Positions 1-8,669 of a stretch of DNA of 50,064 nucleotides are shown piece after piece (position 1 is the first letter of the stretch; each line of letters starts with the position of its first letter). The notes beneath the pieces are model-generated. The model was not told the origin of the DNA. It worked only from the letters and a program-made list of their open reading frames with translations, and searched no databases. The DNA comes from Cytophagales bacterium (GTDB lineage: Bacteria; Bacteroidota; Bacteroidia; Cytophagales; Cyclobacteriaceae). The translations under genes were made by a program, and so were the position numbers. Where the stretch lies: positions 1 to 50,064 of the forward strand of contig JAFLBR010000023.1 in NCBI GenBank assembly GCA_017303795.1. Reading direction: 5' to 3'.

Positions 1-391
1 ATGATGGACAACTCCCAACTAAATTTTATAACATTGCACCAAGCCAACTGCAGGGTAGTTGACCACATTCCAACATCAGATATGATTACGATAATTATTA
101 ACTGACACAGTTTACTTTACAGACCCTCAATGAATGGACGTTTACCCATCTTTAAGAATCCACCAATCATAATTGCCGTTCCAGATCGGGAAATTCTTGT
201 AAAAACTTTTAATGTAACTACAAAATCGTTTGATGTTAGACCAGATCCGCACGATTACGATCAAGACGAAAACAAAGATGCTTGGGCTGCTGATCTCATT
301 TCCTTTACACTTATAATTTTTGAAAAATAATTAATAGACTTATTAATCAATGATTACAGACCCCAAAAATTGATTACTGAATACCCCAATT
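1..391 (+). other. Left edge: possible decayed reading frame
   Basis: No gene is recognised here. On the plus strand one frame stays open from base 1 to the TAA at 328-330 except for a single TGA at 103-105. The part after it (from the ATG at 130) would give a 66-residue product with no motif I recognise. This could be a short hypothetical gene, the interrupted tail of a gene that starts outside the window, or chance. The reverse strand has frequent stops. Nothing regulatory stands out before the convergent end of the HMG-CoA lyase gene at 392. Confidence 0.2.
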
Positions 392-1237
392 TCAACTAAA
401 CACACCATCCGCCATCATCATGGCCTTTCCAAACTCTTCTCTATCAAGTTTCAGATCAACTTTCTTAGAATCCAAAAAAGAAATAATCGTTTCAGTAGCC
501 ATGTTACCTACCAGTTCGTCTTTGGCCATGGGGCAACCACCAAAACCTTTTAGTGCGCCATCAAACCGCTGACAACCGGAATTAAAAGCGGCTTCAATTT
601 TTTCGATACTGGTTTTAGGATTGGAATGCAAGTGTGCGCCAAATTCAGCAGCCGGAAACTTTTTAATTAATGATTTAAATAAGTATTCAATCTGCTGTGG
701 TTCCGAAACACCAATCGTATCGGCCAACGAAATAATCTTCACGCCAAGGGTAGCCAGTATGTCCGAAAACTGTTCTACAATGCCTACATCGTAAGGATCG
801 TTATACGGATTACCGAACCCCATACTGATATAAACAACCTGTTGTTTGTTATGCTCCTCACACAACTCCTGAATTTCGCTTACTACATTTAAGGCTTCGC
901 TAATCGATTTATTGGTATTGCGTTGTTGAAACGTTTCTGAAATAGAAAGTGGAAAGCCAAGATAATGAATGGCTTCAAACTTACAGGCATTTTCTGCACC
1001 CCGCACATTGGCTACGATAGCCAACAGTTTGGATGAAGTTGTAGATAAATTAAGTTTTGTCAATACCTCGGCAGTATCGCGCAATTGCGGAATAGCTTTG
1101 GGCGACACAAAACTTCCAAAGTCGATGGTATCAAACCCTACTTTCAACAACTGATTCAGGTAAGCAACTTTCTGTTCAGTAGGGATAAATGTATGTAATC
1201 CCTGCATGGCATCACGGGGGCATTCAATCAACTTCAT
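392..1237 (-). CDS. Hydroxymethylglutaryl-CoA lyase family protein
   Basis: A 281-residue protein of the HMGL-like aldolase (TIM-barrel) family. Such enzymes split 3-hydroxy-3-methylglutaryl-CoA into acetyl-CoA and acetoacetate at the end of leucine breakdown. The N-terminus has the ECPRDAMQ strand that corresponds to the family's GPRDGLQ motif, keeping the Arg-Asp pair. The metal-binding HLH lies at FGAHLHSNP, and the flexible Cys loop is GFGGCPMAKDELVGNMATE. The length is normal for the bacterial enzyme. It starts at ATG with no close upstream neighbour on its strand, so it appears to be a single gene. It stands apart from the divergent DUF1800 operon by about 170 bp. A related lyase with another acyl-CoA substrate cannot be excluded. 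Confidence 0.88.
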   Translation of the reverse strand: MKLIECPRDAMQGLHTFIPTEQKVAYLNQLLKVGFDTIDFGSFVSPKAIPQLRDTAEVLTKLNLSTTSSKLLAIVANVRGAENACKFEAIHYLGFPLSISETFQQRNTNKSISEALNVVSEIQELCEEHNKQQVVYISMGFGNPYNDPYDVGIVEQFSDILATLGVKIISLADTIGVSEPQQIEYLFKSLIKKFPAAEFGAHLHSNPKTSIEKIEAAFNSGCQRFDGALKGFGGCPMAKDELVGNMATETIISFLDSKKVDLKLDREEFGKAMMMADGVFS

Positions 1238-1408
1238 GGGATTAAGGTACTGTTAACTTTTTGTTCAGGCAACAGCATTAAAAAATCGGTAAGCACCATA
1301 CAATAGAAAAAATCAGGCGGTAATCGGAAGTATCAGCCATTTAACTGAAAAACCTATCGCAACTTTAACACAGATGGATTAACTTACCGAGTGAACTAAT
1401 TTTTACCA

Positions 1409-3184
1409 ATGCCTTTACCCACATTTGGCGGCACACTTGGCTATAAAAGAGCCGCCCACTTGTTGCATCGAGCCACGTATGGCCCCACCAAGTTGCAGAT
1501 CGATTCGTTTGCAACATTAACTGCAAGTCAGGCTGTTGCCTTACTCTTTCAACAACCGCTACCCGACCCTGTACTACCGCTTGATCCGGAAACCGGAACT
1601 GAATGGGTGCTAACGGGCACCACAGAAGCCAACAGTGGCGACCCTGAACTACAGGAAATTTTTAAAGGTTGGTTTATAGGGCAGATGTTAGGCCTGGGTG
1701 TGCCTCCCAGTAATCAATTAGCGTATGCCACCCGCGAAAAAATTGTCTTCTTTTTACATTCAGTCCTAACCTGTATTCAATCTAAAGTTGATAACAGCCG
1801 GTCACTCTATTTTCAGAATCAGCTCTTTCGCAAGTTTGCTTTCGATAAAACTTTACCAATAGAGTTTAACTTCAAGGAGTTAACCAAAAAAGTAAGTGTG
1901 GACAATGCCATGCTGCGCCTGCTGGATGGCAACCTGAACGTAAGAGGTAGCGTGAATGAAAATTATGGTCGCGAACTTCTTGAATTATATTCAATAGGTC
2001 GCGGGCTTGAAGGCACTTTACCACCAGCCACCACCCTAGGCGATTATTTTAACTTTACGGAACAAGATGTACGCGCGGCTGCGCAGGTGCTTTCCGGTTG
2101 GGAACTGGACACCACATTCACTTCGGTAGATGAAGATGTTGATCTCTACCTTACCGGAACGCAAAAACTTCCACGCGGTAAAGTGCGCGGCAGTACAACC
2201 AATGCTGGCTCACATGATAATACTGTAAAACAATTCAGCGACCGGTTTGGCAGTGCCACTATACAACCCGATCCGCTCCTTCTAAATGGAACAAATGCTA
2301 CAGAAGAAAGTGCATTGGATGAAATAAGTCAACTGATTGAATTGATTTACGCACAACCGGAAACAGCCCGCAACTTTTGCAGGCGCGTGTATCGGTATTT
2401 TGTGTACCACGAGATTACCCAAACCATTGACGATTCTATTATCGCCCAAATGGCTAATACGTTTATCAGCAGCGGTTATAAGATTCAACCTGTGTTGGAA
2501 GATTTATTTCAGAGTCAGCACTTCTACGATGCCGCGGCCGGTGTAACCGATGACAACTTTGGGGGCATTATTAAATCTCCACTCGATCTGATGGTGGGCA
2601 CGTTGCGCTTCTTTAATGTTCAACTACCCGATCCCACAGGAAATGCAGCTGCATATTATGAACAAACCGGTGATTTGATCCGATCACTTACAGACATGGG
2701 GATGCATTTTTATGAACCGTTCGATGTGGCCGGTTACGATGCTTATCATCAATATCCCATTTACCATCGCAGTTGGATCAGTACCAATTACCTGGTGCGC
2801 AGATATCAGTTTATTCAAAATCTGGTTTCGGATAGCCAGATGGGTGGCATGATGAAGATTGACCCGGTTGCGTTAGTACAAACCAACATCAGCAATGCCA
2901 TTGCTTCAGATGCTCGCTTGCTTATTGTTGAATTGGCTAAATACTTATTACCGTTATCGGATAACCTGACATTTGATACTGCTACTGATGATAATGCCGG
3001 ACTTACTGCAGAGCGCTTAAATTATTTTCTAACCGCCTTTTTGAAATCGCCTCAGATTGATGCCGACCCCGAAGGCGCGTGGACATTCCGGTGGAACAAC
3101 CCGGTAGATATGGAAGTGGTAAGGCGGCAACTTGAAAACCTTTTCAATGCCATGTTGCAATCGCCCGAGTATCAACTTTATTAA
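1409..3184 (+). CDS. DUF1800 domain-containing protein
   Basis: A 591-residue member of the DUF1800 family, whose biochemical role is unknown. It is recognised by the N-terminal AAHLLHRATYGP segment and the central NENYGRELLELYSIG motif followed by FTEQDVRAAAQVLSGW, which are the family's hallmark blocks. No clear signal peptide is visible at the N-terminus, although relatives are often exported; an upstream start was not found. It heads a run of four same-strand genes (DUF1800, DUF1501, outer-membrane-like protein, lipoprotein) with gaps of only a few bases. DUF1800 and DUF1501 genes are commonly paired in bacteria, so the two products probably act together at the cell envelope. That role is inferred from context only. 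Confidence 0.88.
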   Translation: MPLPTFGGTLGYKRAAHLLHRATYGPTKLQIDSFATLTASQAVALLFQQPLPDPVLPLDPETGTEWVLTGTTEANSGDPELQEIFKGWFIGQMLGLGVPPSNQLAYATREKIVFFLHSVLTCIQSKVDNSRSLYFQNQLFRKFAFDKTLPIEFNFKELTKKVSVDNAMLRLLDGNLNVRGSVNENYGRELLELYSIGRGLEGTLPPATTLGDYFNFTEQDVRAAAQVLSGWELDTTFTSVDEDVDLYLTGTQKLPRGKVRGSTTNAGSHDNTVKQFSDRFGSATIQPDPLLLNGTNATEESALDEISQLIELIYAQPETARNFCRRVYRYFVYHEITQTIDDSIIAQMANTFISSGYKIQPVLEDLFQSQHFYDAAAGVTDDNFGGIIKSPLDLMVGTLRFFNVQLPDPTGNAAAYYEQTGDLIRSLTDMGMHFYEPFDVAGYDAYHQYPIYHRSWISTNYLVRRYQFIQNLVSDSQMGGMMKIDPVALVQTNISNAIASDARLLIVELAKYLLPLSDNLTFDTATDDNAGLTAERLNYFLTAFLKSPQIDADPEGAWTFRWNNPVDMEVVRRQLENLFNAMLQSPEYQLY

Positions 3185-3191
3185 TGAAGAG

Positions 3192-4910
3192 ATGAAACGC
3201 AGAAACTTTATAAAGCAACTTTCACTGGCCGCAGTACCCTTTACATTAGGTGGCATCCCTATCAAGTTGATGGCTGAAAATTCGCTTACGCGGATGGCAG
3301 AGCATAGTACCAACGACCGTGTACTGATTATTCTGCAATTGCATGGTGGTAACGATGGCTTAAACAGTATTATTCCGGTTGAAGCGTATGATACTTATTA
3401 TCGCTGGCGCGCCAACATTGCTATTCCGGCAAAGAACAGTGCGCGTAAAATGATTTTATTAGACAACACCTTGCCATCCGATGCGCAAGTAGGTTTGCAT
3501 CCGGATATGTTGGCCATGAAAGATTTGTATGATCGTGGGCGAATGACGGTAGTACAGGGTGTATCTTATAAAAACAATAATGGTTCGCACTTTCGTGGAA
3601 GAGATATTTCATTTATGGGTGGCGGCTTCGATGATTATTTTTCATCGGGGTGGGTAGGCCGGTATTTGCAACAGGAATTCGCACCCAAGCAATACCCCGC
3701 TGAGTTTCCGAATCCAGAAATGGAAGATCCGTTAGCCATTGAAATGGGAAGTGATGTATCGCTCATCTTCCACCAGCAAGGAAACATTCCAACATCAATC
3801 TCTATCAACAACCCGGAAAGTTTTGCGCAGTTGGTTTCAGAACTGGAAGGCTTTACGGATCAGGGAGTAGATCCGCGCGGTAAACCACCCTTGGCCTTAG
3901 AAAACTCACCATATGGTAAAGAACTAAACTGGATTTTAGGTCTTGAAGATAAATCGCAGGATTATGCAGAGCGATTAAATGAGATCTATCAACGCTCATC
4001 GGCTTCATCTGTTACCTATCCTGAAAATTATCCTTTCAATGCTCCGCGTGGCAGCATGCGTAATGGTTTAACTCCGCAGCTTCAACTTATTGCACGTTTA
4101 TTAGATGGCGGTGGTGCTGGTATGGGTGTAAAAACAAAAGTTTTTTTGGTTAAGCTTGGCGGATTTGATACCCATGCCGAACAAGTAGAAAGTTACGATC
4201 CAACCATGGGTCAACATGCCGCGCTCATGTATCATATTGCTTCCGCGATGAAAGCCTTTCAGGATGATTTGAAAGCCCGCGGCCTTGAAGACAGAGTGCT
4301 TACAGTAACTACTTCAGAGTTTGGCAGACGCGTGCGCGCTAATGGAAGTTATGGTACCGACCATGGTACCGGAGCTCCGGTTATGATTTTTGGTAAAGGT
4401 GTGCAACCCGGTGTGGTGGGTAAAGTTCCGGATATGAATTTGCAAAATGTAGAAATGCAATACGACTATCGCCAGATTTATGCGAACCTCTTACGCGATT
4501 GGATGCTGGTAGATGAAACCAAGATCAAAGACGATATTTTCTATAAAGACTTTATAAATGGGTTTAATGAAGACGGTACTGTTGAGTATGCACCTTTGCC
4601 CCTTGCGCAACAAGTAATTTCGGGTGTAACCGATAACTTTATCAGCAACCGCTTTAACTTAGAAAACTGTTACCCTAATCCGGCCAACGAAAGCACCACT
4701 ATCAAGTTTACTATTAATGCAACTCAAATGGTCTTTTTGAATTTGAAAGACATGCAGGGCCGCACACTCAAAACGCTACTGGCCGAAGAAAAAGCTGCGG
4801 GTACGCACGAAGTTGATGTAAATGTTACTTCTTTACCTCCCGGCACGTATTTTTATCAATTGAAAACCGGCTTCCTTCAGGAAACCAAAAAACTAATCGT
4901 TATCCGATAG
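3192..4910 (+). CDS. DUF1501 protein with T9SS type-A sorting domain
   Basis: I place the start at 3192 because the frame from there opens with MKRRNFIKQLSLAAVPF, a twin-arginine-like export signal, 7 bp after the DUF1800 stop; a longer frame from 3132 would overlap that gene. The product has 572 residues. The body matches DUF1501 (alkaline-phosphatase-like fold): LQLHGGNDGLNS near the N-terminus, GGFDTHAEQ in the middle, and TTSEFGRRVRANGSYGTDHG for the metal-site region. The last 80 or so residues (YPNPANESTTIKF to KKLIVIR) form a Por secretion system type-A C-terminal sorting domain. This implies export across the inner membrane and then T9SS delivery to the cell surface. Its substrate is unknown. 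Confidence 0.9.
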   Translation: MKRRNFIKQLSLAAVPFTLGGIPIKLMAENSLTRMAEHSTNDRVLIILQLHGGNDGLNSIIPVEAYDTYYRWRANIAIPAKNSARKMILLDNTLPSDAQVGLHPDMLAMKDLYDRGRMTVVQGVSYKNNNGSHFRGRDISFMGGGFDDYFSSGWVGRYLQQEFAPKQYPAEFPNPEMEDPLAIEMGSDVSLIFHQQGNIPTSISINNPESFAQLVSELEGFTDQGVDPRGKPPLALENSPYGKELNWILGLEDKSQDYAERLNEIYQRSSASSVTYPENYPFNAPRGSMRNGLTPQLQLIARLLDGGGAGMGVKTKVFLVKLGGFDTHAEQVESYDPTMGQHAALMYHIASAMKAFQDDLKARGLEDRVLTVTTSEFGRRVRANGSYGTDHGTGAPVMIFGKGVQPGVVGKVPDMNLQNVEMQYDYRQIYANLLRDWMLVDETKIKDDIFYKDFINGFNEDGTVEYAPLPLAQQVISGVTDNFISNRFNLENCYPNPANESTTIKFTINATQMVFLNLKDMQGRTLKTLLAEEKAAGTHEVDVNVTSLPPGTYFYQLKTGFLQETKKLIVIR

Positions 4911-4914
4911 CCCT

Positions 4915-5790
4915 ATGAAGATTCTATCGCTCGCACTGGCCCTTCTCATTAGTACAGCTTGCCTGGGTCAGTTTAAAAAGAAAGGAAACAACACCCTTCC
5001 CAAACAGCGGCCCACGCAACAAAATAAGTTTCTGGAGAAACAATGGTGGCTCGGCTTTAAAGCCGGAACCAATTTGGCTCAGGCTAAGCCAATCAAATCA
5101 TACACGGTAATGGTGCCAACAAACTATTCGGAACAACTGAATGCAAAATCGTACGATTCGTTTTTGAAAACCGGAAGCCAGGCAACCTTAGAAGCTACTT
5201 TCTATTATAAAGGTTTTTCATTTAGCGTGCAGCCTACTTACCGGCACACGCGATTCACTTATTTCAATCAGTACAGGTGGTACAATAACGATAACAGCGC
5301 TGAAACATTAGAGTTACGTTACGATCAGGAACAGAAACTTGATTTTGCAGACTTTCCATTCTTTATCAAGTATGATATTTTACGCGATAAGCTTCGTCCG
5401 TATGTACAAGTGGGTATTGTTTATTCCATGTTGATTAATGCCAATAAAGCGGTAACCATTTCCGGTACCGATTATGCATCGGGTGGCACCAATCAATTTG
5501 CCAACGAAACTATTATTGTGGGCGCAAAAGATTTGTTTGAGAACTATTGGAGCCTTGCAGCCGGAGTAGGTTTAGACTATAACCTCGGCAATGTGCGCGT
5601 TGTATTAGAAGGTACTTACATAAAAGGCATGAGCAACATTACCAATACTAAAAACAGATTTGGCAACGACAGGTTAGCCGGCATAGGCGATGCACAAGAC
5701 GATCTTGATCTTAATAACATCGTTATCTCAGCCGGAGTATTATTCCCGATGCGTTTCCTCAGCAGTAGTTTCAAAACTTTAGATCGTTAA
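4915..5790 (+). CDS. Outer-membrane beta-barrel-like protein
   Basis: A 291-residue protein with a signal peptide (MKILSLALALLISTACLGQ). The rest alternates aromatic and polar residues in the manner of small Bacteroidetes outer-membrane beta-barrels (PorT/OMP_b-brl type), for example FSFSVQPTYRHTRFTYF and LRPYVQVGIVYSMLINA, and ends in a hydrophobic strand. It starts 4 bp after the DUF1501 stop and ends 3 bp before the next start, so it is surely co-transcribed with both. Function is unknown. The operon context suggests it helps anchor or serve the DUF1800/DUF1501 pair at the outer membrane. Confidence 0.75.
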   Translation: MKILSLALALLISTACLGQFKKKGNNTLPKQRPTQQNKFLEKQWWLGFKAGTNLAQAKPIKSYTVMVPTNYSEQLNAKSYDSFLKTGSQATLEATFYYKGFSFSVQPTYRHTRFTYFNQYRWYNNDNSAETLELRYDQEQKLDFADFPFFIKYDILRDKLRPYVQVGIVYSMLINANKAVTISGTDYASGGTNQFANETIIVGAKDLFENYWSLAAGVGLDYNLGNVRVVLEGTYIKGMSNITNTKNRFGNDRLAGIGDAQDDLDLNNIVISAGVLFPMRFLSSSFKTLDR

Positions 5791-5793
5791 AAC

Positions 5794-6984
5794 ATGCGTT
5801 ACCTATTTATACTTGCACTGGTAGTACTGCTTGGTTGTTCAAACGACTCAGATCCGGCAGCAGACAAAGCCAGCTTTACCCGCATTTACGATAACAGTAA
5901 GTTTAATACTACTTATTTCCCTATTGATATTAAACAAACACCCGATGGTGGCTACCTGATTTTAGGTGGGCGCAGCGTTGAAGGTTCCGACTTCAGTGGT
6001 ATTTATCTACTGAAAGTAGATGCTTTTGGAGGTTTTGAATCTGAGACAGAGATTGACGAAGCGTACGTTAATCCTATTGGGCCATTATTTCTCTCAGGCA
6101 GTAACTATTATTTCTTTTGCATGACACCTGTGGGTTTTCAAACCCAACTCTTCCAAGTGGATGCTAATGGTACACCCGGCACACCCATAATGGTAGGTCA
6201 AAGCTATCCGCTTTCAGCTAATATGGACGGAAGTAATTTTTTACTTCTTACATACGATAATGTTGACAAAGAAAGTATAATCTCTGTCATCGCACCAAGC
6301 GGCACAGTTAGTCAATCAAAATCTTTTAGTATTGGCGCAGGTGCTGATATTGTAATCGAGGAGGCTATCGATAATCACTTCCTACGCATGGGTAAACAAA
6401 TACCCTTTCTGGTTGGGAAAGCAGGAAGTGCTTTCTACTTCAACGGATTTTATAATTATACTTTAGCATTAGCCTTTACCAACCTGGTTGCTGATGAACC
6501 ACAGGGTATTGTGAATGGCTCCCAAGACAAAGGTGGCGTAAGTCAGGCGGTGCCATTAGATGGTGGAAAGTTTGCCTTAGCCCGATTTAACTTTGGTGAT
6601 AATTATTTTCTGCCATCGGCTACCATTAACAGCTCAGGTATTAGTTCAAGTTCAGAATTAGGGGGCAATCCTTTACCCGAATTAGCACCTAACGCGAAGG
6701 TTGCTATTCTGCGCACAACCATAAATGCACGTAAAATAGTTATATACGCAAGCGATACCCGCAGCAAACAGATTGCATTGTTTGGGTATGATGAAGCTAC
6801 CGGTGCCTTGGTGGGTAGCAAATACCTTGGGTTTTCTAATCCTTTTGAAATTGCTTCCTTAACTTCTACAGCCGATGGTGGCCTGATTGTGTGTGGTACA
6901 ACCTATGTAGCCGGACGATTTACTCGGATCTGCTTATTCAAACTTTCGCAGGAAGAATTAACAGAAGCGTTCAAAGGATTTTAA
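5794..6984 (+). CDS. Lipoprotein, beta-propeller-like hypothetical protein
   Basis: A 396-residue protein with a lipoprotein signal (MRYLFILALVVLLGCSND; lipobox LLGC, lipidated Cys at residue 15). Two KQTPDGGYLILGG / TSTADGGLIVCG type motifs near the two ends resemble blades of Bacteroidetes propeller proteins that carry the sequence 'DGGyiv.G'. I recognise no catalytic motif. It is the last gene of the DUF1800-DUF1501 operon and begins 3 bp after the previous stop. A role in surface binding or display is plausible but unproven. Confidence 0.7.
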   Translation: MRYLFILALVVLLGCSNDSDPAADKASFTRIYDNSKFNTTYFPIDIKQTPDGGYLILGGRSVEGSDFSGIYLLKVDAFGGFESETEIDEAYVNPIGPLFLSGSNYYFFCMTPVGFQTQLFQVDANGTPGTPIMVGQSYPLSANMDGSNFLLLTYDNVDKESIISVIAPSGTVSQSKSFSIGAGADIVIEEAIDNHFLRMGKQIPFLVGKAGSAFYFNGFYNYTLALAFTNLVADEPQGIVNGSQDKGGVSQAVPLDGGKFALARFNFGDNYFLPSATINSSGISSSSELGGNPLPELAPNAKVAILRTTINARKIVIYASDTRSKQIALFGYDEATGALVGSKYLGFSNPFEIASLTSTADGGLIVCGTTYVAGRFTRICLFKLSQEELTEAFKGF

Positions 6985-7024
6985 TAATTCATTCGTTTTT
7001 TCTTCCTTGGTCGTAATTTAGATT

Positions 7025-8047
7025 ATGATCTCCATAGAAGAATACAAAGACATTAAGCCTTTCACCACCTTTGGTGTACCCGTTACTGCGCGTTATTTCA
7101 GTTCTATTTCATCCATTGAGGCATTACAGCAACTTATTCAGCACCCCATCTATCAAAACAATTCGCGTTTTATATTGGGTGGTGGCAGTAATGTGCTCTT
7201 TACAAGCGATTATAACGGGCTTGTTATCCAAAATTTATTAAAAGGTATCACCATCAGACAAGAATCAGACACTTCTATTGATATAGAAGTAATGGCTGGT
7301 GAGAATTGGCACAACCTGGTGATGTATTGTGTACAACATAACTGGGGTGGTATTGAAAATCTATCGCTTATACCCGGTACAGTTGGCGCTGCACCTATTC
7401 AAAACATTGGTGCATATGGTGTAGAAGTAAAAGAAGTTATCAAATCTGTTACCGGTATTGATCTTGAAACAGGTTTGTTCAGAACGTTTCTTACTCATGA
7501 ATGTGCGTTTGAATACCGCGACAGCATCTTTAAAAGTAAATTAAAAGAAAATTTTTTTATTTCAAGTGTTACTTTAACTCTTACTAAAAAAACACATCGT
7601 ATAAACACAAGCTATGGAGCAATCAACGATGTATTAAAACAACAACACATTACAACACCAACTATACAACACGTAAGTGATGCTGTTATACAAATACGCA
7701 GCAGTAAGTTACCTGATCCAACTAAAATTGGTAATGCCGGAAGCTTCTTTAAGAATCCAACAATACCACTTGCACACTATGAACAACTACAAAAATCATT
7801 TCCAGAGATACCAGGTTATCATTCTGTAAATCAAGAAGTTAAAGTGCCCGCAGGCTGGCTGATTGAACAATGCGGATGGAAAGGAAAACGCATAGGCGAT
7901 GTAGGTGTGCATACACAACAAGCATTGGTGTTAGTAAACTATGCACATGGTAGTGGTAAAGAAATTTTTTCGCTTGCATCAAACATCATTTCATCTGTTA
8001 AAGAAAAATTCAACATCGCATTAATATGCGAAGTGAATATCAAATGA
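7025..8047 (+). CDS. murB: UDP-N-acetylmuramate dehydrogenase (UDP-N-acetylenolpyruvoylglucosamine reductase)
   Basis: MurB reduces UDP-GlcNAc-enolpyruvate to UDP-N-acetylmuramate with NADPH and FAD, the second committed step of peptidoglycan precursor synthesis in the cytoplasm. The 340-residue product has the FAD-binding LGGGSNVLF at residues 51-59, IPGTVGAAPIQNIGAYG for pyrophosphate binding, the YRDSIFK substrate loop, GNAGSFFKNP with the active-site Ser, GWLIEQCGWKG, and a C-terminal Glu (E336) in CEVNIK. The YRDSIFK loop marks it as a type I MurB of the E. coli kind. Only about 40 bp separate it from the upstream lipoprotein gene, so read-through is possible. Confidence 0.97.
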   Translation: MISIEEYKDIKPFTTFGVPVTARYFSSISSIEALQQLIQHPIYQNNSRFILGGGSNVLFTSDYNGLVIQNLLKGITIRQESDTSIDIEVMAGENWHNLVMYCVQHNWGGIENLSLIPGTVGAAPIQNIGAYGVEVKEVIKSVTGIDLETGLFRTFLTHECAFEYRDSIFKSKLKENFFISSVTLTLTKKTHRINTSYGAINDVLKQQHITTPTIQHVSDAVIQIRSSKLPDPTKIGNAGSFFKNPTIPLAHYEQLQKSFPEIPGYHSVNQEVKVPAGWLIEQCGWKGKRIGDVGVHTQQALVLVNYAHGSGKEIFSLASNIISSVKEKFNIALICEVNIK

Positions 8048-8137
8048 TGATTGAAGTATTGATCAAGTTATGTTGATGAATGATAAAAGTATCAACCTGA
8101 TTTTTTTTCGACATCATAAAATTTTTTGCGCAAAATT

Positions 8138-8167
8138 TTTGTGAATTAATTTTTTATTATACCTTTC
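8138..8167 (+). promoter_or_regulatory. Bacteroidetes-type promoter for the basic mini-protein
   Basis: TTTG at 8138-8141 and TACCTTTC at 8160-8167, separated by 18 bp, match the primary-sigma consensus of Bacteroidetes (TTTG, then TAnnTTTG) with one mismatch. The region is very AT-rich. It lies about 30 bp upstream of the small ORF at 8199. Confidence 0.65.
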
Positions 8168-8198
8168 GTACAGTTTTAACTAAAATCATTAAAACGTT

Positions 8199-8279
8199 AT
8201 GGCAAAAAAACCCGCTAAGAAAGCAGCTAAGAAGAAAGTAGCCAAGAAGGCTAAGAAAGCTGCTAAGAAGAAGAAGTAA
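8199..8279 (+). CDS. Lysine/alanine-rich histone-like mini-protein (26 aa)
   Basis: ATG at 8199 to TAA at 8277-8279 encodes 26 residues: 15 Lys, 8 Ala, and one each of Met, Pro and Val, in repeats of the AKK/KKA type. This resembles the C-terminal tails of bacterial histone H1-like proteins (Hc1, AlgP) and would bind DNA or RNA through charge alone. A good promoter lies upstream and a strong terminator starts 26 bp after the stop, so it forms its own transcription unit. This supports a real gene despite its length. Similar tiny 'MAKKPAKKAAKK' proteins occur in Bacteroidetes; the exact role is not known. Confidence 0.75.
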   Translation: MAKKPAKKAAKKKVAKKAKKAAKKKK

Positions 8280-8305
8280 TCAAGTTTAACTTGATACTTT
8301 AGCAA

Positions 8306-8342
8306 AGAGAAGTGATCCAGGATCACTTCTCTTTTTCTTTTA
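8306..8342 (+). terminator. Strong intrinsic terminator
   Basis: A perfect 13-bp inverted repeat (AGAGAAGTGATCC at 8306-8318 and its complement at 8320-8332) is followed by TTTCTTTTAT. It ends the transcript of the 26-residue basic protein. Confidence 0.9.
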
Positions 8343-8350
8343 TAGCATGC

Positions 8351-8568
8351 TTACTCTTCATGAACATTAAATAAATCAATTGTTTCAGTTGAGTAATCAT
8401 TAGGAGTTAGTTGTATTTGAACAATGCTCCACATCAATACTTCATAATCTGGTTTTGCTAAATCTATAAACTATGCCAATGAAGCATCAAACCTTAAATC
8501 ACCTTCATTTAATCAATCGAGAACCAGCCTGCAGTCCATAATAATGCTTGCAATGCATTGAAATTCAT
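8351..8568 (-). pseudogene. Remnant of a small unidentified gene
   Basis: On the minus strand an ATG at 8568 opens a 19-codon frame that stops at 8509. In another frame downstream of it, a readable segment resumes (DLRFDASLA, stop, then FIDLAKPDYEVLMWSIVQ and IQLTPNDYSTETIDLFNVHEE), ending at TAA 8351-8353. The amino-acid usage of these pieces looks like real protein, yet they are broken by one frame change and at least one TAG. I read it as a decayed gene of unknown family. It fills most of the 390-bp gap between the two basic-protein genes. Confidence 0.45.
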
Positions 8569-8610
8569 TTAATTAATCATACGATTGCGGAAATATAATC
8601 GGCTTACTGC

Positions 8611-8642
8611 TTGTTTACCGGTACAAAGGACGCATACCTTTG
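8611..8642 (+). promoter_or_regulatory. Bacteroidetes-type promoter for the 102-aa basic protein
   Basis: TACCTTTG at 8635-8642 is an exact TAnnTTTG -7 element. A TTGTTTA stretch at 8611-8617 supplies a plausible -33 element at about 20 bp spacing. The start codon at 8670 follows at about 27 bp. Confidence 0.6.
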
Positions 8643-8669
8643 TACCCATAATCAAAAAACCAACAAATC

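Noticed and set aside
3132-3191. Earlier start of the DUF1501 gene
   Set aside because: It would overlap the DUF1800 gene by about 50 bp and put 20 non-signal residues before the MKRRNFIKQ export signal.
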